Shown one piece after another: positions 27,423 through 34,960 of a stretch of 64,000 nt of DNA. Source of the DNA: Pseudomonas sp. JQ170C. Its GTDB lineage: Bacteria; Pseudomonadota; Gammaproteobacteria; Pseudomonadales; Pseudomonadaceae. Made by a program: the position numbers and the translations under genes. The DNA lies in contig NZ_CP141608.1 of the NCBI RefSeq assembly GCF_035581345.1, positions 1,692,001 through 1,756,000 on the forward strand, in the 5' to 3' direction. The notes below the pieces were generated by a model. It searched no databases, had not been told where the DNA came from, and worked only from the letters and a program-made list of their open reading frames with translations. Position 1 is the first letter of the stretch; the number at the start of each line of letters is the position of its first letter.

Positions 27423-28778
27423 TCAGTGCTGGTGGGCGGCGTCGTTGTGTGCTGCGCGCTCGGCGCCGCCCAGGATGTTGAACAACAAGTTGAGGATCAG
27501 GGCGCTGACGGTGGCCATGGCGATACCGCTGTGGGTGATCGGTTCCATCCACTGGGGCATCTGCGAGAAGAACTCGGGACGCACCACCGGGATCAGGCCC
27601 ATGCCGACGCTGACGGCGACCAGCAGCTGGTTGCGGCGGTCGGCGATGTCGGCTTCCTGGAGGATCTTGATTCCGGTCGCCGCGACCATGCCGAACATCG
27701 CGATCGAGGCGCCACCCAGTACCGCAGGCGGGATCGAGGCGATGAGGAACGCGGCCTTGGGCAGCAGGCTGAGCAGGATCAGGAAACCGCCGGCAACCAC
27801 GGTGACGTAGCGGCAACGCACGCCGGTCATTTGCACCAGGCCGATGTTCTGGGCGAACGAGGAGTGGGTGAAGGTGTTGAAGAAGCCCGCCACGAAGGAT
27901 GCACCGGCGTCGCACATCAGGCCGCGGCGCAGCATGCCCGGGGTGACTTCACGGTCGGTGACCTTGCCCAGGGCCAGAAACATGCCGGTGGACTCGACGA
28001 AGATGATCACCACCACCAGGCACATCGACAGGATCGGCGCGAGGCTGAAGGTCGGCATGCCGAAGTGCAGCGGGGTCACCACTTGCACCCACGGCGCGTC
28101 GTCCAGGCCGGAGAGGTCGACCATGCCGATGGAGCCGGCGAGGATGTAGCCCAGGCCCATGCCGATCAGTACCGAGACGTTGACCCAGAAACCGCGCATG
28201 AAGCGATTGACCAGCAGGATGGTGGCCAGCACCAGAGCTGCAACGGTCAGGTAGACGGGAGAGCCGAAGGTTTCGGCTTCGGCGCCACCGCCGGCCCAGT
28301 TGACGGCAACCGGGAACAGCGAAAGGCCGATCGAGGTGATGACCGTGCCGGTCACCAGCGGTGGGAAGAAACGCACCACCTTGGACATGAACGGGGCGAT
28401 CAGCATGCCGAAGAAACCGGCTGCGATGGTCGCACCAAAGATACCTTGCAGGCCGACACCGGGCATCCCGGCCATGGCCACCATGCTGCCGACAGCAGCA
28501 AAGCTTGCACCCATCATGACTGGCATGCGGATGCCAACTGCGCCAATGCCGAACGACTGGACGATGGTGGCGACACCAGCGACCAGCAGGTCGGCATTGA
28601 TAAGGAAAGCGACTTCTTCACGAGAAAGGCCGGCGGCCTGGCCAATGATCAGTGGCACGGCGATCGCGCCTCCGTACATCAGCAAGACATGTTGTAGACC
28701 CACCAGGAACAGTTGGAGCATTGGCAGTGGCTGTCGTGGGGGCGCAACAGGGATGTACGCCTTGCGTGACTCGGACAT
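27423..28778 (-). CDS. uacT: NCS2 family urate/xanthine permease
   Basis: The 451-residue protein has 14 predicted helices and NCS2 hallmarks: QHVLLMYGGAIAVPLIIG in the first helix, with the conserved histidine, FVESTGMFLALGKVTDREV near residue 250 with the substrate-binding Glu, and the signature PAVLGGASIAMFGMVAATG near residue 345. It imports urate or xanthine with a cation across the inner membrane. Its position immediately downstream of urate hydroxylase puuD, on the same strand, favours urate as main substrate. The ATG at 28778 starts MSESRK. A second, AzgA-type NCS2 gene occurs about 5 kb away. Confidence 0.9.
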   Translation of the reverse strand: MSESRKAYIPVAPPRQPLPMLQLFLVGLQHVLLMYGGAIAVPLIIGQAAGLSREEVAFLINADLLVAGVATIVQSFGIGAVGIRMPVMMGASFAAVGSMVAMAGMPGVGLQGIFGATIAAGFFGMLIAPFMSKVVRFFPPLVTGTVITSIGLSLFPVAVNWAGGGAEAETFGSPVYLTVAALVLATILLVNRFMRGFWVNVSVLIGMGLGYILAGSIGMVDLSGLDDAPWVQVVTPLHFGMPTFSLAPILSMCLVVVIIFVESTGMFLALGKVTDREVTPGMLRRGLMCDAGASFVAGFFNTFTHSSFAQNIGLVQMTGVRCRYVTVVAGGFLILLSLLPKAAFLIASIPPAVLGGASIAMFGMVAATGIKILQEADIADRRNQLLVAVSVGMGLIPVVRPEFFSQMPQWMEPITHSGIAMATVSALILNLLFNILGGAERAAHNDAAHQH

Positions 28779-28805
28779 GCAACACCTCGGTTTTGTTTTT
28801 ATTCT

Positions 28806-28908
28806 TTGAGCTGCAAGCTCCAAGCGCCAGGCTTCAAGAAGAAGCAGGAATACGCGCTTGGCTTGCAGCTTTTTTTGCTTGTCGCTTACAGCTGGCAGCT
28901 TGCGGCTG
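28806..28908. repeat. Non-REP inverted repeat element between uacT and puuD
   Basis: AGCTGCAAGC (28809-28818) and GCTTGCAGCT (28861-28870) are perfect arms, continued inward by CCAAGCGC/GCGCTTGG, and a T-run follows on the plus strand. Further diverged copies of the AGCTGCAAGC unit run to about 28907. It differs from the GGGGCAAGCCC REP family found elsewhere in the window. Confidence 0.65.
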
Positions 28909-28910
28909 CC

Positions 28911-30236
28911 TTAGTGCGTCGGTGCACCTTTGGCGATCCAGGCACCAATCAGTTCACGTTCCTGCTGGGTCATCTGAGTGATGTTGCCCAGTGGCATGAT
29001 CTGCGTGGTAACGGCCTGCGCCTGGATGCGCGCAGCCTGTTGCTGGATCTGTTGCGGGGTGTCGAGCATCACACCGGCCGGTGGGGCGCTGAACAGCGGG
29101 CTGGTCGGCTTGGCCGAATGGCACACGGCGCAACGTTCCTGGATGACGCTGTGGATCTTGTCGAAGCCGGCGTCGTCGAGTTTGGCGACGGTTGCGGCCG
29201 GAGCTTCGGCAGGGGCGGCAGCCTGGGCAGGTTCGGCGGCTTTCTCTGCTGCTTTCTCGGCGGCGGTCTTGCCACCCAGCGCGGTTTCCGGCAGCGGCTG
29301 GTACTCGACCTTGGCGGCGGCTTGCTCAGGAGCGGTCGGCATCGGCGCAGGGCCGGTGACGTAGGCCAGGCAGATCATCGACAGGGCACCGACTGGCAGG
29401 GTCCAGGCGTACTTGTTGCTGTCATGACGGGTGTTGAAGTAGTGACGAACCAACACTGCAGCCACTGCGATACCGGCCAGGATCAGCCAGTTGTACTGGC
29501 TACCGTAGGTGCTCGGGAAGTGGTTGCTGATCATGATGAACAGCACCGGCAGGGTGAAGTAGTTGTTGTGCCGCGAGCGCAGCAGGCCCTTGGCCGGCAG
29601 TACCGGATCAGGTGTCTGGTTGGCTTCGATGGCGGCCACCAGCTGGCGCTGGGCCGGCATGATGGTGCGGAACACGTTACCGACCATGATGGTGCCGATG
29701 ATCGCGCCGGTGTGCAGGTAGGCACCGCGACCGCTGAACACCTGGCTGAAGCCGTAGCATGCAGCAATGACCAGCACGAACAGCACCAGGCCCAGCAGGG
29801 CAGGGCGCTTGCCCAGTGGCGAGTCGCAGAGGAAGTCGTAGATGAACCAGCCAGCGATCAGCGAACCGATACCGATGGCGATGCCTTCACCACCCGAGAG
29901 GGTGCTGCCAGGAGCCAGCAGGTACAGGGTCGGGTTCCAGTAGAACACCAGGCACAGCAGGGCAATACCCGACATCCACGTGAAATAGGCTTCCCATTTG
30001 AACCAGTGCAGGTTCTCCGGCATTTTTGGCGGAGCCAGCTTGTACTTCTCCAGGTGGTAGATCCCGCCACCGTGAATCGCCCAGAGATCGCCGGAAAGGC
30101 CGTCGCGCGGGTTGGCGCGGTTGAGGTTGTTCTCCAGCCAGACGAAGTAGAACGACGCGCCAATCCAGGCCACGCCAGTGATCATGTGAACCCAGCGCAC
30201 GCTCAGGTTCAGCCATTCCAACAGATGTGCTTCCAC
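28911..30236 (-). CDS. puuD: Urate hydroxylase PuuD (membrane urate oxidase with cytochrome c domain)
   Basis: The 441-residue protein oxidises urate to 5-hydroxyisourate. It is an integral membrane protein with about eight helices (residues 1-300), an alanine-rich linker near 310-350, and a C-terminal cytochrome c domain whose haem motif CAVCH lies at about 369-373, with a likely axial Met in MPLGN. Electrons are thought to go to the respiratory chain and not to oxygen directly. It replaces the soluble uricase (UOX) and the FAD-type HpxO. It is followed by uacT and preceded by allA on the same strand, inside the puuE-uraD-allA-puuD run. Confidence 0.93.
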   Translation of the reverse strand: MEAHLLEWLNLSVRWVHMITGVAWIGASFYFVWLENNLNRANPRDGLSGDLWAIHGGGIYHLEKYKLAPPKMPENLHWFKWEAYFTWMSGIALLCLVFYWNPTLYLLAPGSTLSGGEGIAIGIGSLIAGWFIYDFLCDSPLGKRPALLGLVLFVLVIAACYGFSQVFSGRGAYLHTGAIIGTIMVGNVFRTIMPAQRQLVAAIEANQTPDPVLPAKGLLRSRHNNYFTLPVLFIMISNHFPSTYGSQYNWLILAGIAVAAVLVRHYFNTRHDSNKYAWTLPVGALSMICLAYVTGPAPMPTAPEQAAAKVEYQPLPETALGGKTAAEKAAEKAAEPAQAAAPAEAPAATVAKLDDAGFDKIHSVIQERCAVCHSAKPTSPLFSAPPAGVMLDTPQQIQQQAARIQAQAVTTQIMPLGNITQMTQQERELIGAWIAKGAPTH

Positions 30237-30286
30237 AGTCTTTACCTCTACCCTGGCATCCTGTCGCCGGATGCTCAGGTCTTCTC

Positions 30287-30790
30287 TTATTGGTGGGGGG
30301 CGAGGATCAGTTGCTCATCCTCATTGAAAAAATGCTCATCGCAGTTGTTGCCAGTGCCACTGCGATCAACCACCAGGAAGTCATCCCGCTTTTCGATCGT
30401 CAGCACCGGATGGTGCCAGACGCCGCGATGGTAATTGATGCCCTGCTTTCCATTACTGCGGAAGGCACGGACAAGGCCCGATACAGGTGCATCGCCAACG
30501 GGCGCGACCACGATCAGAAAGGGGTTGCCGAGCAGCGGAATGAAAGCCTGGCTGCCCAGCGGATGGCGCTCCAGCATGCGAACGGTCAGCGGCATGTCCT
30601 GCGCGTCGGCGCGGAAGATGCTGATGATCGCGTTGTCCTCGGGCTGGGCGGTTTCGACCGTCGCCAGCTTGTGGAAGCGCATGGTCGAACCGTTGTTGAT
30701 CATGAAGTGGTCGCTGCCATCGGTTTCGATCACGTCACCGAAAGGGGCGAAGGCTTCTTTGGTCAATGGCTCAATCACTAAAGTGCGCAT
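30287..30790 (-). CDS. allA: Ureidoglycolate lyase
   Basis: The 167-residue cupin-fold enzyme splits (S)-ureidoglycolate into glyoxylate and urea. Family sequence is clear from the start MRTLVIEPLTKEAFAPFGDV and the blocks FRADAQDMPLTVRMLERHP, GSQAFIPL and NYHRGVWHHP, the last carrying cupin histidines. Length matches AllA (about 160-168). The long upstream extension of the frame is not AllA-like, so the ATG at 30790 is used. It stands 101 bases after uraD; that gap holds a GC-rich hairpin and no allantoicase gene, although AllA needs the product of allantoicase as substrate. Confidence 0.94.
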   Translation of the reverse strand: MRTLVIEPLTKEAFAPFGDVIETDGSDHFMINNGSTMRFHKLATVETAQPEDNAIISIFRADAQDMPLTVRMLERHPLGSQAFIPLLGNPFLIVVAPVGDAPVSGLVRAFRSNGKQGINYHRGVWHHPVLTIEKRDDFLVVDRSGTGNNCDEHFFNEDEQLILAPHQ

Positions 30791-30838
30791 GCGGATTCTC
30801 TTTATTCTGTGTTGTGGAGGGTGTCGATTTTCTTGCCG

Positions 30839-30874
30839 GGGCCCTGGGTGCGCTCGCGTCGCGCACTCGGGCCC
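30839..30874. other. GC-rich hairpin between uraD and allA
   Basis: GGGCCC (30839-30844) pairs with GGGCCC (30869-30874), and inside it GTGCGC pairs with GCGCAC around a 7-base loop. The stem is very stable. No T-run follows on the minus strand. It occupies the gap where an allantoicase gene would be expected. Confidence 0.65.
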
Positions 30875-30891
30875 GCTGGCATCGGCGTCCC

Positions 30892-31407
30892 TTAAAGTTG
30901 CAGCAGGCGGAACAGGGCAATCAGGTTGATCTGCGCCAGTGCTTCCTTGAACTCGGCCTCGACCGAGTTGTGGATGCGCTTTTCGAACGAGGCGAGGATC
31001 TGGTGCCGGTTGCTGCCTTTTACCGCCATGATGAACGGGAACTTGAACTTGGCCTTGTAGGCGTCGTTGAGCTCGGTGAAGCGCTCGAACTCTTCGGCGG
31101 TGCACTGGTGGATACCGGCGCCGGCCTGTTCATTGGTGCTCGATTCGGTCAGTTCACCCTGGATGGCGGCCTTGCCGGCGAGGTCCGGGTGAGCGTTGAT
31201 CAGTGCCAGTTGGGCGTCGTGCTCGGCGCTGAGCAGGATGTCGCTCATGCGCTGGTGCAGGGCTTCGATCTGGTCGACTTCCTGCAACTGGCCCAGGTCG
31301 TAGGCCTTCTCGGCAACCCAGGGCGAGTGTTCGTAGATGTCGGCAAAGGCTTCGACGAACGCAGCGCGCTCCAGGGACGAAGGCTTGAGGGTCTTGAAAG
31401 CGGTCAT
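30892..31407 (-). CDS. uraD: OHCU decarboxylase
   Basis: The 171-residue protein decarboxylates 2-oxo-4-hydroxy-4-carboxy-5-ureidoimidazoline to (S)-allantoin. It shows the UraD family blocks VEAFADIYEHSPWVAEKAYD, the active-site histidine in INAHPDLAGKAA (about residues 71-81), STNEQAGAG and FPFIMAVKGSNRHQIL. Length is as expected for a stand-alone enzyme; in some species it is fused to the allantoinase PuuE. Its ATG overlaps the puuE stop by one base (TAATG), giving tight translational coupling. Confidence 0.95.
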   Translation of the reverse strand: MTAFKTLKPSSLERAAFVEAFADIYEHSPWVAEKAYDLGQLQEVDQIEALHQRMSDILLSAEHDAQLALINAHPDLAGKAAIQGELTESSTNEQAGAGIHQCTAEEFERFTELNDAYKAKFKFPFIMAVKGSNRHQILASFEKRIHNSVEAEFKEALAQINLIALFRLLQL

Positions 31408-32333
31408 TAGACGTTCTCGGCTTTGTAAGGGTGGGTGGCATGCCAGTGACGGGCGATGTCCACGCGCCGGGCGAACCAGACCTGATCGTGGCTCTTGGCG
31501 TATTCGACGAAGCGCTTGAGTGCAGCCAGGCGGGCCGGACGGCCGACCAGGCGGCAGTGCAGGCCGATCGACAGCATCTTCGGTGCTTCGGCGCCTTCTT
31601 CGTACAGCACGTCAAAGGCGTCCTTGAGGTATTGGAAGAACTGCTCGCCGCAGTTGAAGCCCTGGACCTGGGTGAAGCGCATGTCGTTGGTGTCCAGGGT
31701 GTACGGGATCACCAGGTGCGGCTTGCCGGTCGGGTTGTTCGGTTCCCAGTAGGGCAGGTCGTCGTCGTAGGTATCGCTGTCGTAGAGGAAGCCGCCTTCC
31801 TCCATCACCAGGCGACGGGTGTTCGGGCCGGTGCGGCCGGTGTACCAGCCGACAGGGCGTTCGCCGGTCAGTTCGGTGAGGATGCGGATGGCTTCGAGCA
31901 TGTGCTCGCGCTCCTGGGCCTCGTCCATGTACTGGTAGTCGATCCAGCGGTAGCCGTGGCTGCAGATTTCGTGGCCGGCTTCGGCCATGGCGCGGATCGC
32001 GTCCGGGTGACGCTGGGCGGCCATCGCGACGGCAAACACCGTCAGCGGGACGCCGGTGTCCTTGAACAGCTTGAGCAGGCGCCAGACACCGGCGCGGCTG
32101 CCGTACTCGTAGAGCGATTCCATGCTCATGTTACGAGCGCCCTGCAGGGGCTGGGCGGCGACCATTTCCGAGAGAAAGGCTTCCGATTCCTTGTCTCCGT
32201 GAAGAATGTTGCGCTCGCCACCTTCTTCGTAATTGAGCACGAAAGACAAAGCGATGCGGGCATTCCCCGGCCAGCGCGGATGGGGTGGGGTATTGCCGTA
32301 ACCGATCAGGTCGCGAGGATAATCAGCGCTCAC
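31407..32333 (-). CDS. puuE: Allantoinase PuuE (polysaccharide-deacetylase fold)
   Basis: The 308-residue protein hydrolyses allantoin to allantoate and is the cofactor-independent, NodB-like allantoinase, unrelated to metal-dependent AllB. Markers are RDLIGYGNTPPHPRWPG at the N-terminus, SFVLNYEEGGERNILHGD, EICSHGYRWIDYQ near residue 125 and the C-terminal FARRVDIARHWHATHP. The GTG at 32333 is chosen because AAGGAAG lies 8 bases before it and it gives the family's usual start; the 21-codon upstream extension is arginine-rich and unlikely. First gene of the minus-strand unit puuE-uraD-allA-puuD, with operators upstream. Confidence 0.94.
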   Translation of the reverse strand: MSADYPRDLIGYGNTPPHPRWPGNARIALSFVLNYEEGGERNILHGDKESEAFLSEMVAAQPLQGARNMSMESLYEYGSRAGVWRLLKLFKDTGVPLTVFAVAMAAQRHPDAIRAMAEAGHEICSHGYRWIDYQYMDEAQEREHMLEAIRILTELTGERPVGWYTGRTGPNTRRLVMEEGGFLYDSDTYDDDLPYWEPNNPTGKPHLVIPYTLDTNDMRFTQVQGFNCGEQFFQYLKDAFDVLYEEGAEAPKMLSIGLHCRLVGRPARLAALKRFVEYAKSHDQVWFARRVDIARHWHATHPYKAENV

Positions 32334-32409
32334 TGCAGTCTTCCTTCTTATACGTGTCAACGGAGGGCGTGGCGCCCGAGGTAGGGTATCGGCCACGTCG
32401 ATGAGGTGA

Positions 32410-32419
32410 TTGTATACAA
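32410..32419. promoter_or_regulatory. YTGTRTACAR operator upstream of puuE
   Basis: Perfect TTGTATACAA, 77 bases upstream of the puuE GTG and overlapping its proposed -10 element. Confidence 0.7.
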
Positions 32420-32505
32420 CTTTGTTTGCGGTTTGTAAGTCTGTTTTTTCGTATTTCTTTGCCTTTTTACCCCGAAACCCCTCTGGGAGAGCCTTGCAAT
32501 AAACC

Positions 32506-32519
32506 TGCCTGATCGGTCA
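32506..32519. promoter_or_regulatory. TGAC-N6-GTCA-type palindrome, one mismatch
   Basis: TGCCTGATCGGTCA differs from the symmetric consensus at one base but matches the site at 26367 over a longer stretch. Confidence 0.45.
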
Positions 32520-32524
32520 GTTAA

Positions 32525-32538
32525 TGACGTTGGCGTCA
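32525..32538. promoter_or_regulatory. TGAC-N6-GTCA palindrome upstream of uraH/puuE
   Basis: TGACGTTGGCGTCA starts 19 bases after the previous site, close to two helical turns, so the two could bind protein cooperatively. Confidence 0.5.
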
Positions 32539-32613
32539 GTGATTGGCGTGGTTTTGCGACTGATGGCGTATTTATAGGGGGGGAGCGGTGTGCCGGTAAA
32601 GAATACAGAATTA

Positions 32614-32623
32614 TTGTGTACAA
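32614..32623. promoter_or_regulatory. YTGTRTACAR operator upstream of uraH
   Basis: TTGTGTACAA, about 97 bases upstream of the uraH start, matching the shared motif with one allowed purine change. Confidence 0.6.
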
Positions 32624-32719
32624 TTTTACAGAAAAATGTCTTAATAATCCGACAGCCGTAAGCTGCCGTGTGGCTTGCGGGTATTTTTTGCCCACAGATA
32701 GAACAGAGGCGAGCAAGCA

Positions 32720-33073
32720 ATGGGACGTTTGACCACGCATGTACTGGATGCCGCTCATGGCTGCCCTGGCAGCTCGATCAAAGTCGAGCTGTACCGGGTC
32801 GAAGGCCAGCAGCTGGAACTGGTGAACACCACCCTGACCAACAGCGATGGCCGTTGCGACGCGCCGCTGCTGCAAGGCGACGACTACCGCAGCGGTGTGT
32901 ACCAACTGCAGTTCAGCGCCGGCGACTACTACCGTGCTCGTGGCGTGCAACTGCCAGAGCCTGCATTTCTTGACGTGGTGGTACTGCGATTCGGCATCAG
33001 CGCCGAGCAGGATCACTACCACGTACCACTGTTGATCTCGCCGTACAGTTACTCGACCTATCGCGGAAGCTAG
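32720..33073 (+). CDS. uraH: 5-Hydroxyisourate hydrolase (transthyretin-like)
   Basis: The 117-residue protein hydrolyses 5-hydroxyisourate, the PuuD product, to OHCU. It has the transthyretin-related signature LTTHVLDAAHG at the N-terminus (catalytic histidine) and ends in the diagnostic tetrapeptide YRGS, which separates the enzyme from true transthyretin. There is no periplasmic signal, so it acts in the cytoplasm. Divergent from puuE-uraD, whose product UraD takes the next step; both share the regulatory region at 32334-32719. A strong intrinsic terminator follows. Confidence 0.96.
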   Translation: MGRLTTHVLDAAHGCPGSSIKVELYRVEGQQLELVNTTLTNSDGRCDAPLLQGDDYRSGVYQLQFSAGDYYRARGVQLPEPAFLDVVVLRFGISAEQDHYHVPLLISPYSYSTYRGS

Positions 33074-33104
33074 TTGGTCGCTAGATGAATCTTCGTAGGT
33101 CCTT

Positions 33105-33132
33105 GCCCGCTCACACTGGCGGGCTTTTTTTT
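33105..33132 (+). terminator. Intrinsic terminator of uraH
   Basis: GCCCGC-TCACACTG-GCGGGC followed by eight T residues, 32 bases after the uraH stop. Confidence 0.9.
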
Positions 33133-33160
33133 GCCTGGAATTCGGCTGCCTTACCCCGCA

Positions 33161-33186
33161 AGCAGGAGCGGGCTTGCCCCGCGAGA
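33161..33186. repeat. Single REP unit
   Basis: One arm only (GGAGCGGGCTTGCCCCGCGA), between two terminators in a convergent gene gap. Confidence 0.8.
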
Positions 33187-33201
33187 GGCATTGGAGGCAA
33201 C

Positions 33202-33231
33202 AAAAAAGCCCCACCCGAAGGTGAGGCTTTG
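33202..33231 (-). terminator. Intrinsic terminator of the AzgA-type permease gene
   Basis: On the minus strand AAGCCTCACC and GGTGGGGCTT form a stem with a CTTCG-type loop, followed by a T-run, about 20 bases after the permease stop. Confidence 0.85.
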
Positions 33232-33251
33232 GGGTGTAGCAGGCTGCGCTG

Positions 33252-34601
33252 TTACAGGAATACAAACTTGGCGATGAAGATCGCTGTCAGTACCCACAGG
33301 CTCGCCGAGATCTCGCTGAAGCGACCGGTACCGGCCTTGAGCACCACGTAGGTGATAAAGCCCAGGGCGATGCCGTCGGCGACCGAGAAGGTCAGCGGCA
33401 TCATGATCGCTGTGACGATCGCCGGGATGCTGTCGGTGGCTTCATCCCAGTTGATATGAGCCATGCTGCCCATCATCAGCATCGCTACGTAGATCAGTGC
33501 ACCTGCGGTGGCGTAGGCAGGAATCATTCCGGCCAGCGGGGCAAAGAACATCGCGGCAACAAAGAACAGGCCCACCACGACTGCCGTCAGGCCCGTACGA
33601 CCACCCGCGGCAACCCCTGCAGCACTCTCCACATAACTGGTGACCGGCGGTACACCCACCACGGCACCGAATACGCTGGACGCACTGTCAGCCTTCAACG
33701 CGCGCGAGAGGTTCTCGATGCGCCCGTCGGCATTCACCAGGTTGGCCCGCTGGGCCACACCCATCAGGGTGCCGGCCGTGTCGAACATGTGCACGAACAG
33801 GAAGGCAAACACCACGGCGATCATGCTGACGTTGAACACGCCGGCCACGTCCATCGCCATCCAGGTCGGTGCCAGGCTCGGTGGCAGCGAGAACAGCCCG
33901 CCGTATTCCACCAGGCCCAGGCCCCAGCCGGCGAGGGTGACGCTGATGATGCTGATCAGGATCGCACCGAACACCCGGTGGTAGCTGAGCACGGCAATCA
34001 TCAGGAAGCAGATGGCTGCCAGCAGCGGGCCAGGCTCGTGCAACGAACCAAGCTTGATCAGGGTGGCCGGGCTGTCGACGACAATTCCAGCTGTTTTAAG
34101 ACCGATCAGTCCGAGGAACAATCCGACGCCGGCACCCATTGCATGACGCAGGCTTACGGGAATGCTGTTGAGCAGCCATTCACGCACCCGCGACAAAGTC
34201 AGCAACATGAACAACACCCCGGAGACGAACACTGCGCCCAGTGCAGCTTCCCAGGTGTAGCCCATGGTCCCGACCACGGTATAGGTAAAGAAGGCGTTGA
34301 GCCCCATGCCGGGTGCCAGGCCGACTGGCCAGTTGGCATACAGGCCCATCAACAGACAGCCCAGGGCGGCAGCGATACAGGTGGCGACGAAGGCCGCTCC
34401 GTGATCGATGCCGGCATCGGCCATGATGTTGGGGTTGACGAAGATGATGTAGGCCATGGTGATGAACGTGGTAAGGCCCGCGATCATCTCGGTCTTGACG
34501 GTGGTGCCATGTAGCTTGAGTTTGAAAATCCGCTCCAGCCAGCTCGTTTCGAGCGGTGGGGCAAGATCCAGCGTAGGGGCTTCGGATTTGCGGCTTTCCA
34601 C
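33252..34601 (-). CDS. NCS2 family AzgA-type purine permease
   Basis: The 449-residue protein has about 13 helices and AzgA-subfamily marks: GLTTFITMAYIIFVNPNIM near residue 45, GMGLNAFFTYTVVG near 97-110, FLFVHMFDTAGTLMGVAQRA near 270 and SYVESAAGVAAGGRTGLTA near 325. AzgA/PbuG members take up adenine, guanine or hypoxanthine by proton symport. The neighbours guaD and xdhABC would process imported guanine or hypoxanthine. It is divergent from gclR across a region with three candidate operators. It differs in subfamily from the urate/xanthine permease at 27423-28778, so the two cover different bases. Confidence 0.92.
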   Translation of the reverse strand: MESRKSEAPTLDLAPPLETSWLERIFKLKLHGTTVKTEMIAGLTTFITMAYIIFVNPNIMADAGIDHGAAFVATCIAAALGCLLMGLYANWPVGLAPGMGLNAFFTYTVVGTMGYTWEAALGAVFVSGVLFMLLTLSRVREWLLNSIPVSLRHAMGAGVGLFLGLIGLKTAGIVVDSPATLIKLGSLHEPGPLLAAICFLMIAVLSYHRVFGAILISIISVTLAGWGLGLVEYGGLFSLPPSLAPTWMAMDVAGVFNVSMIAVVFAFLFVHMFDTAGTLMGVAQRANLVNADGRIENLSRALKADSASSVFGAVVGVPPVTSYVESAAGVAAGGRTGLTAVVVGLFFVAAMFFAPLAGMIPAYATAGALIYVAMLMMGSMAHINWDEATDSIPAIVTAIMMPLTFSVADGIALGFITYVVLKAGTGRFSEISASLWVLTAIFIAKFVFL

Positions 34602-34705
34602 AGCGAGTACTCCTCAAGTCTTTTCTTGTTTTTCAGAACCGGTCCTGCGCACGCACTAGGGGGCTCTGTGAGGCGGATGGGATGGCAGGCGACCGGACCG
34701 TTTGT

Positions 34706-34719
34706 TGACTTCTGAGTCA
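34706..34719. promoter_or_regulatory. TGAC-N6-GTCA palindrome (AzgA permease/gclR)
   Basis: TGACTTCTGAGTCA. With the following GGAAGTT it resembles the xdhA-upstream site at 42754 in 16 of 21 positions. Confidence 0.5.
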
Positions 34720-34745
34720 GGAAGTTGCACGGATGGATTATGCGT

Positions 34746-34755
34746 TTGTATACAA
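34746..34755. promoter_or_regulatory. YTGTRTACAR operator (AzgA permease/gclR)
   Basis: TTGTATACAA inside the longer palindrome TTTGTATACAAA, midway between the divergent genes. Confidence 0.7.
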
Positions 34756-34843
34756 AGAATGCAAATAATGTTTTTGTTATTGTGCGCAGATAATTTCGCC
34801 CAGCAGCTATAAAGGCCATCATCCCCTGCAGAAATCCCTGCGG

Positions 34844-34853
34844 CTGTGTACAA
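34844..34853. promoter_or_regulatory. YTGTRTACAR operator near gclR
   Basis: CTGTGTACAA, 107 bases upstream of the gclR ATG; one arm is imperfect. Confidence 0.5.
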
Positions 34854-34960
34854 TGTGCCCATACCTTAATCGTTTAATTTTTTTACCAAGACTTGCCATC
34901 GACCCACTGGCTGCTATTAAAGTCAGGGTCCGACTGGCGGATCTCCGTGCTCGAGTGCCC

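Larger units (their letters stand above)
32334..32719. promoter_or_regulatory. 386-base divergent regulatory region, puuE/uraH
   Basis: No gene is visible. It contains two YTGTRTACAR sites (32410, 32614) and two TGAC-N6-GTCA-type sites 19 bases apart (32506, 32525). For puuE a weak minus-strand promoter can be proposed whose -10 (TATACA) overlaps the 32410 palindrome, with CTTACA 17 bases upstream. This is the densest operator region in the window. Confidence 0.7.
34602..34960. promoter_or_regulatory. 359-base divergent regulatory region, AzgA permease/gclR
   Basis: No gene is visible, apart from a 36-codon in-frame extension of gclR that is not GntR-like. It contains one TGAC-N6-GTCA palindrome (34706) and two YTGTRTACAR sites (34746, 34844), consistent with autoregulation of gclR and control of the permease. 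Confidence 0.65.

Noticed and set aside
30791..30880. A remnant of an allantoicase C-terminus in the uraD-allA gap
   Set aside because: The short translated piece before a TAA on the minus strand does not match what I remember of allantoicase ends and is explained by the hairpin repeats.
34853..34960. A longer N-terminus for gclR starting at 34853
   Set aside because: The extra 36 residues are not GntR-like and the region carries an operator; the ATG at 34961 gives the standard protein.
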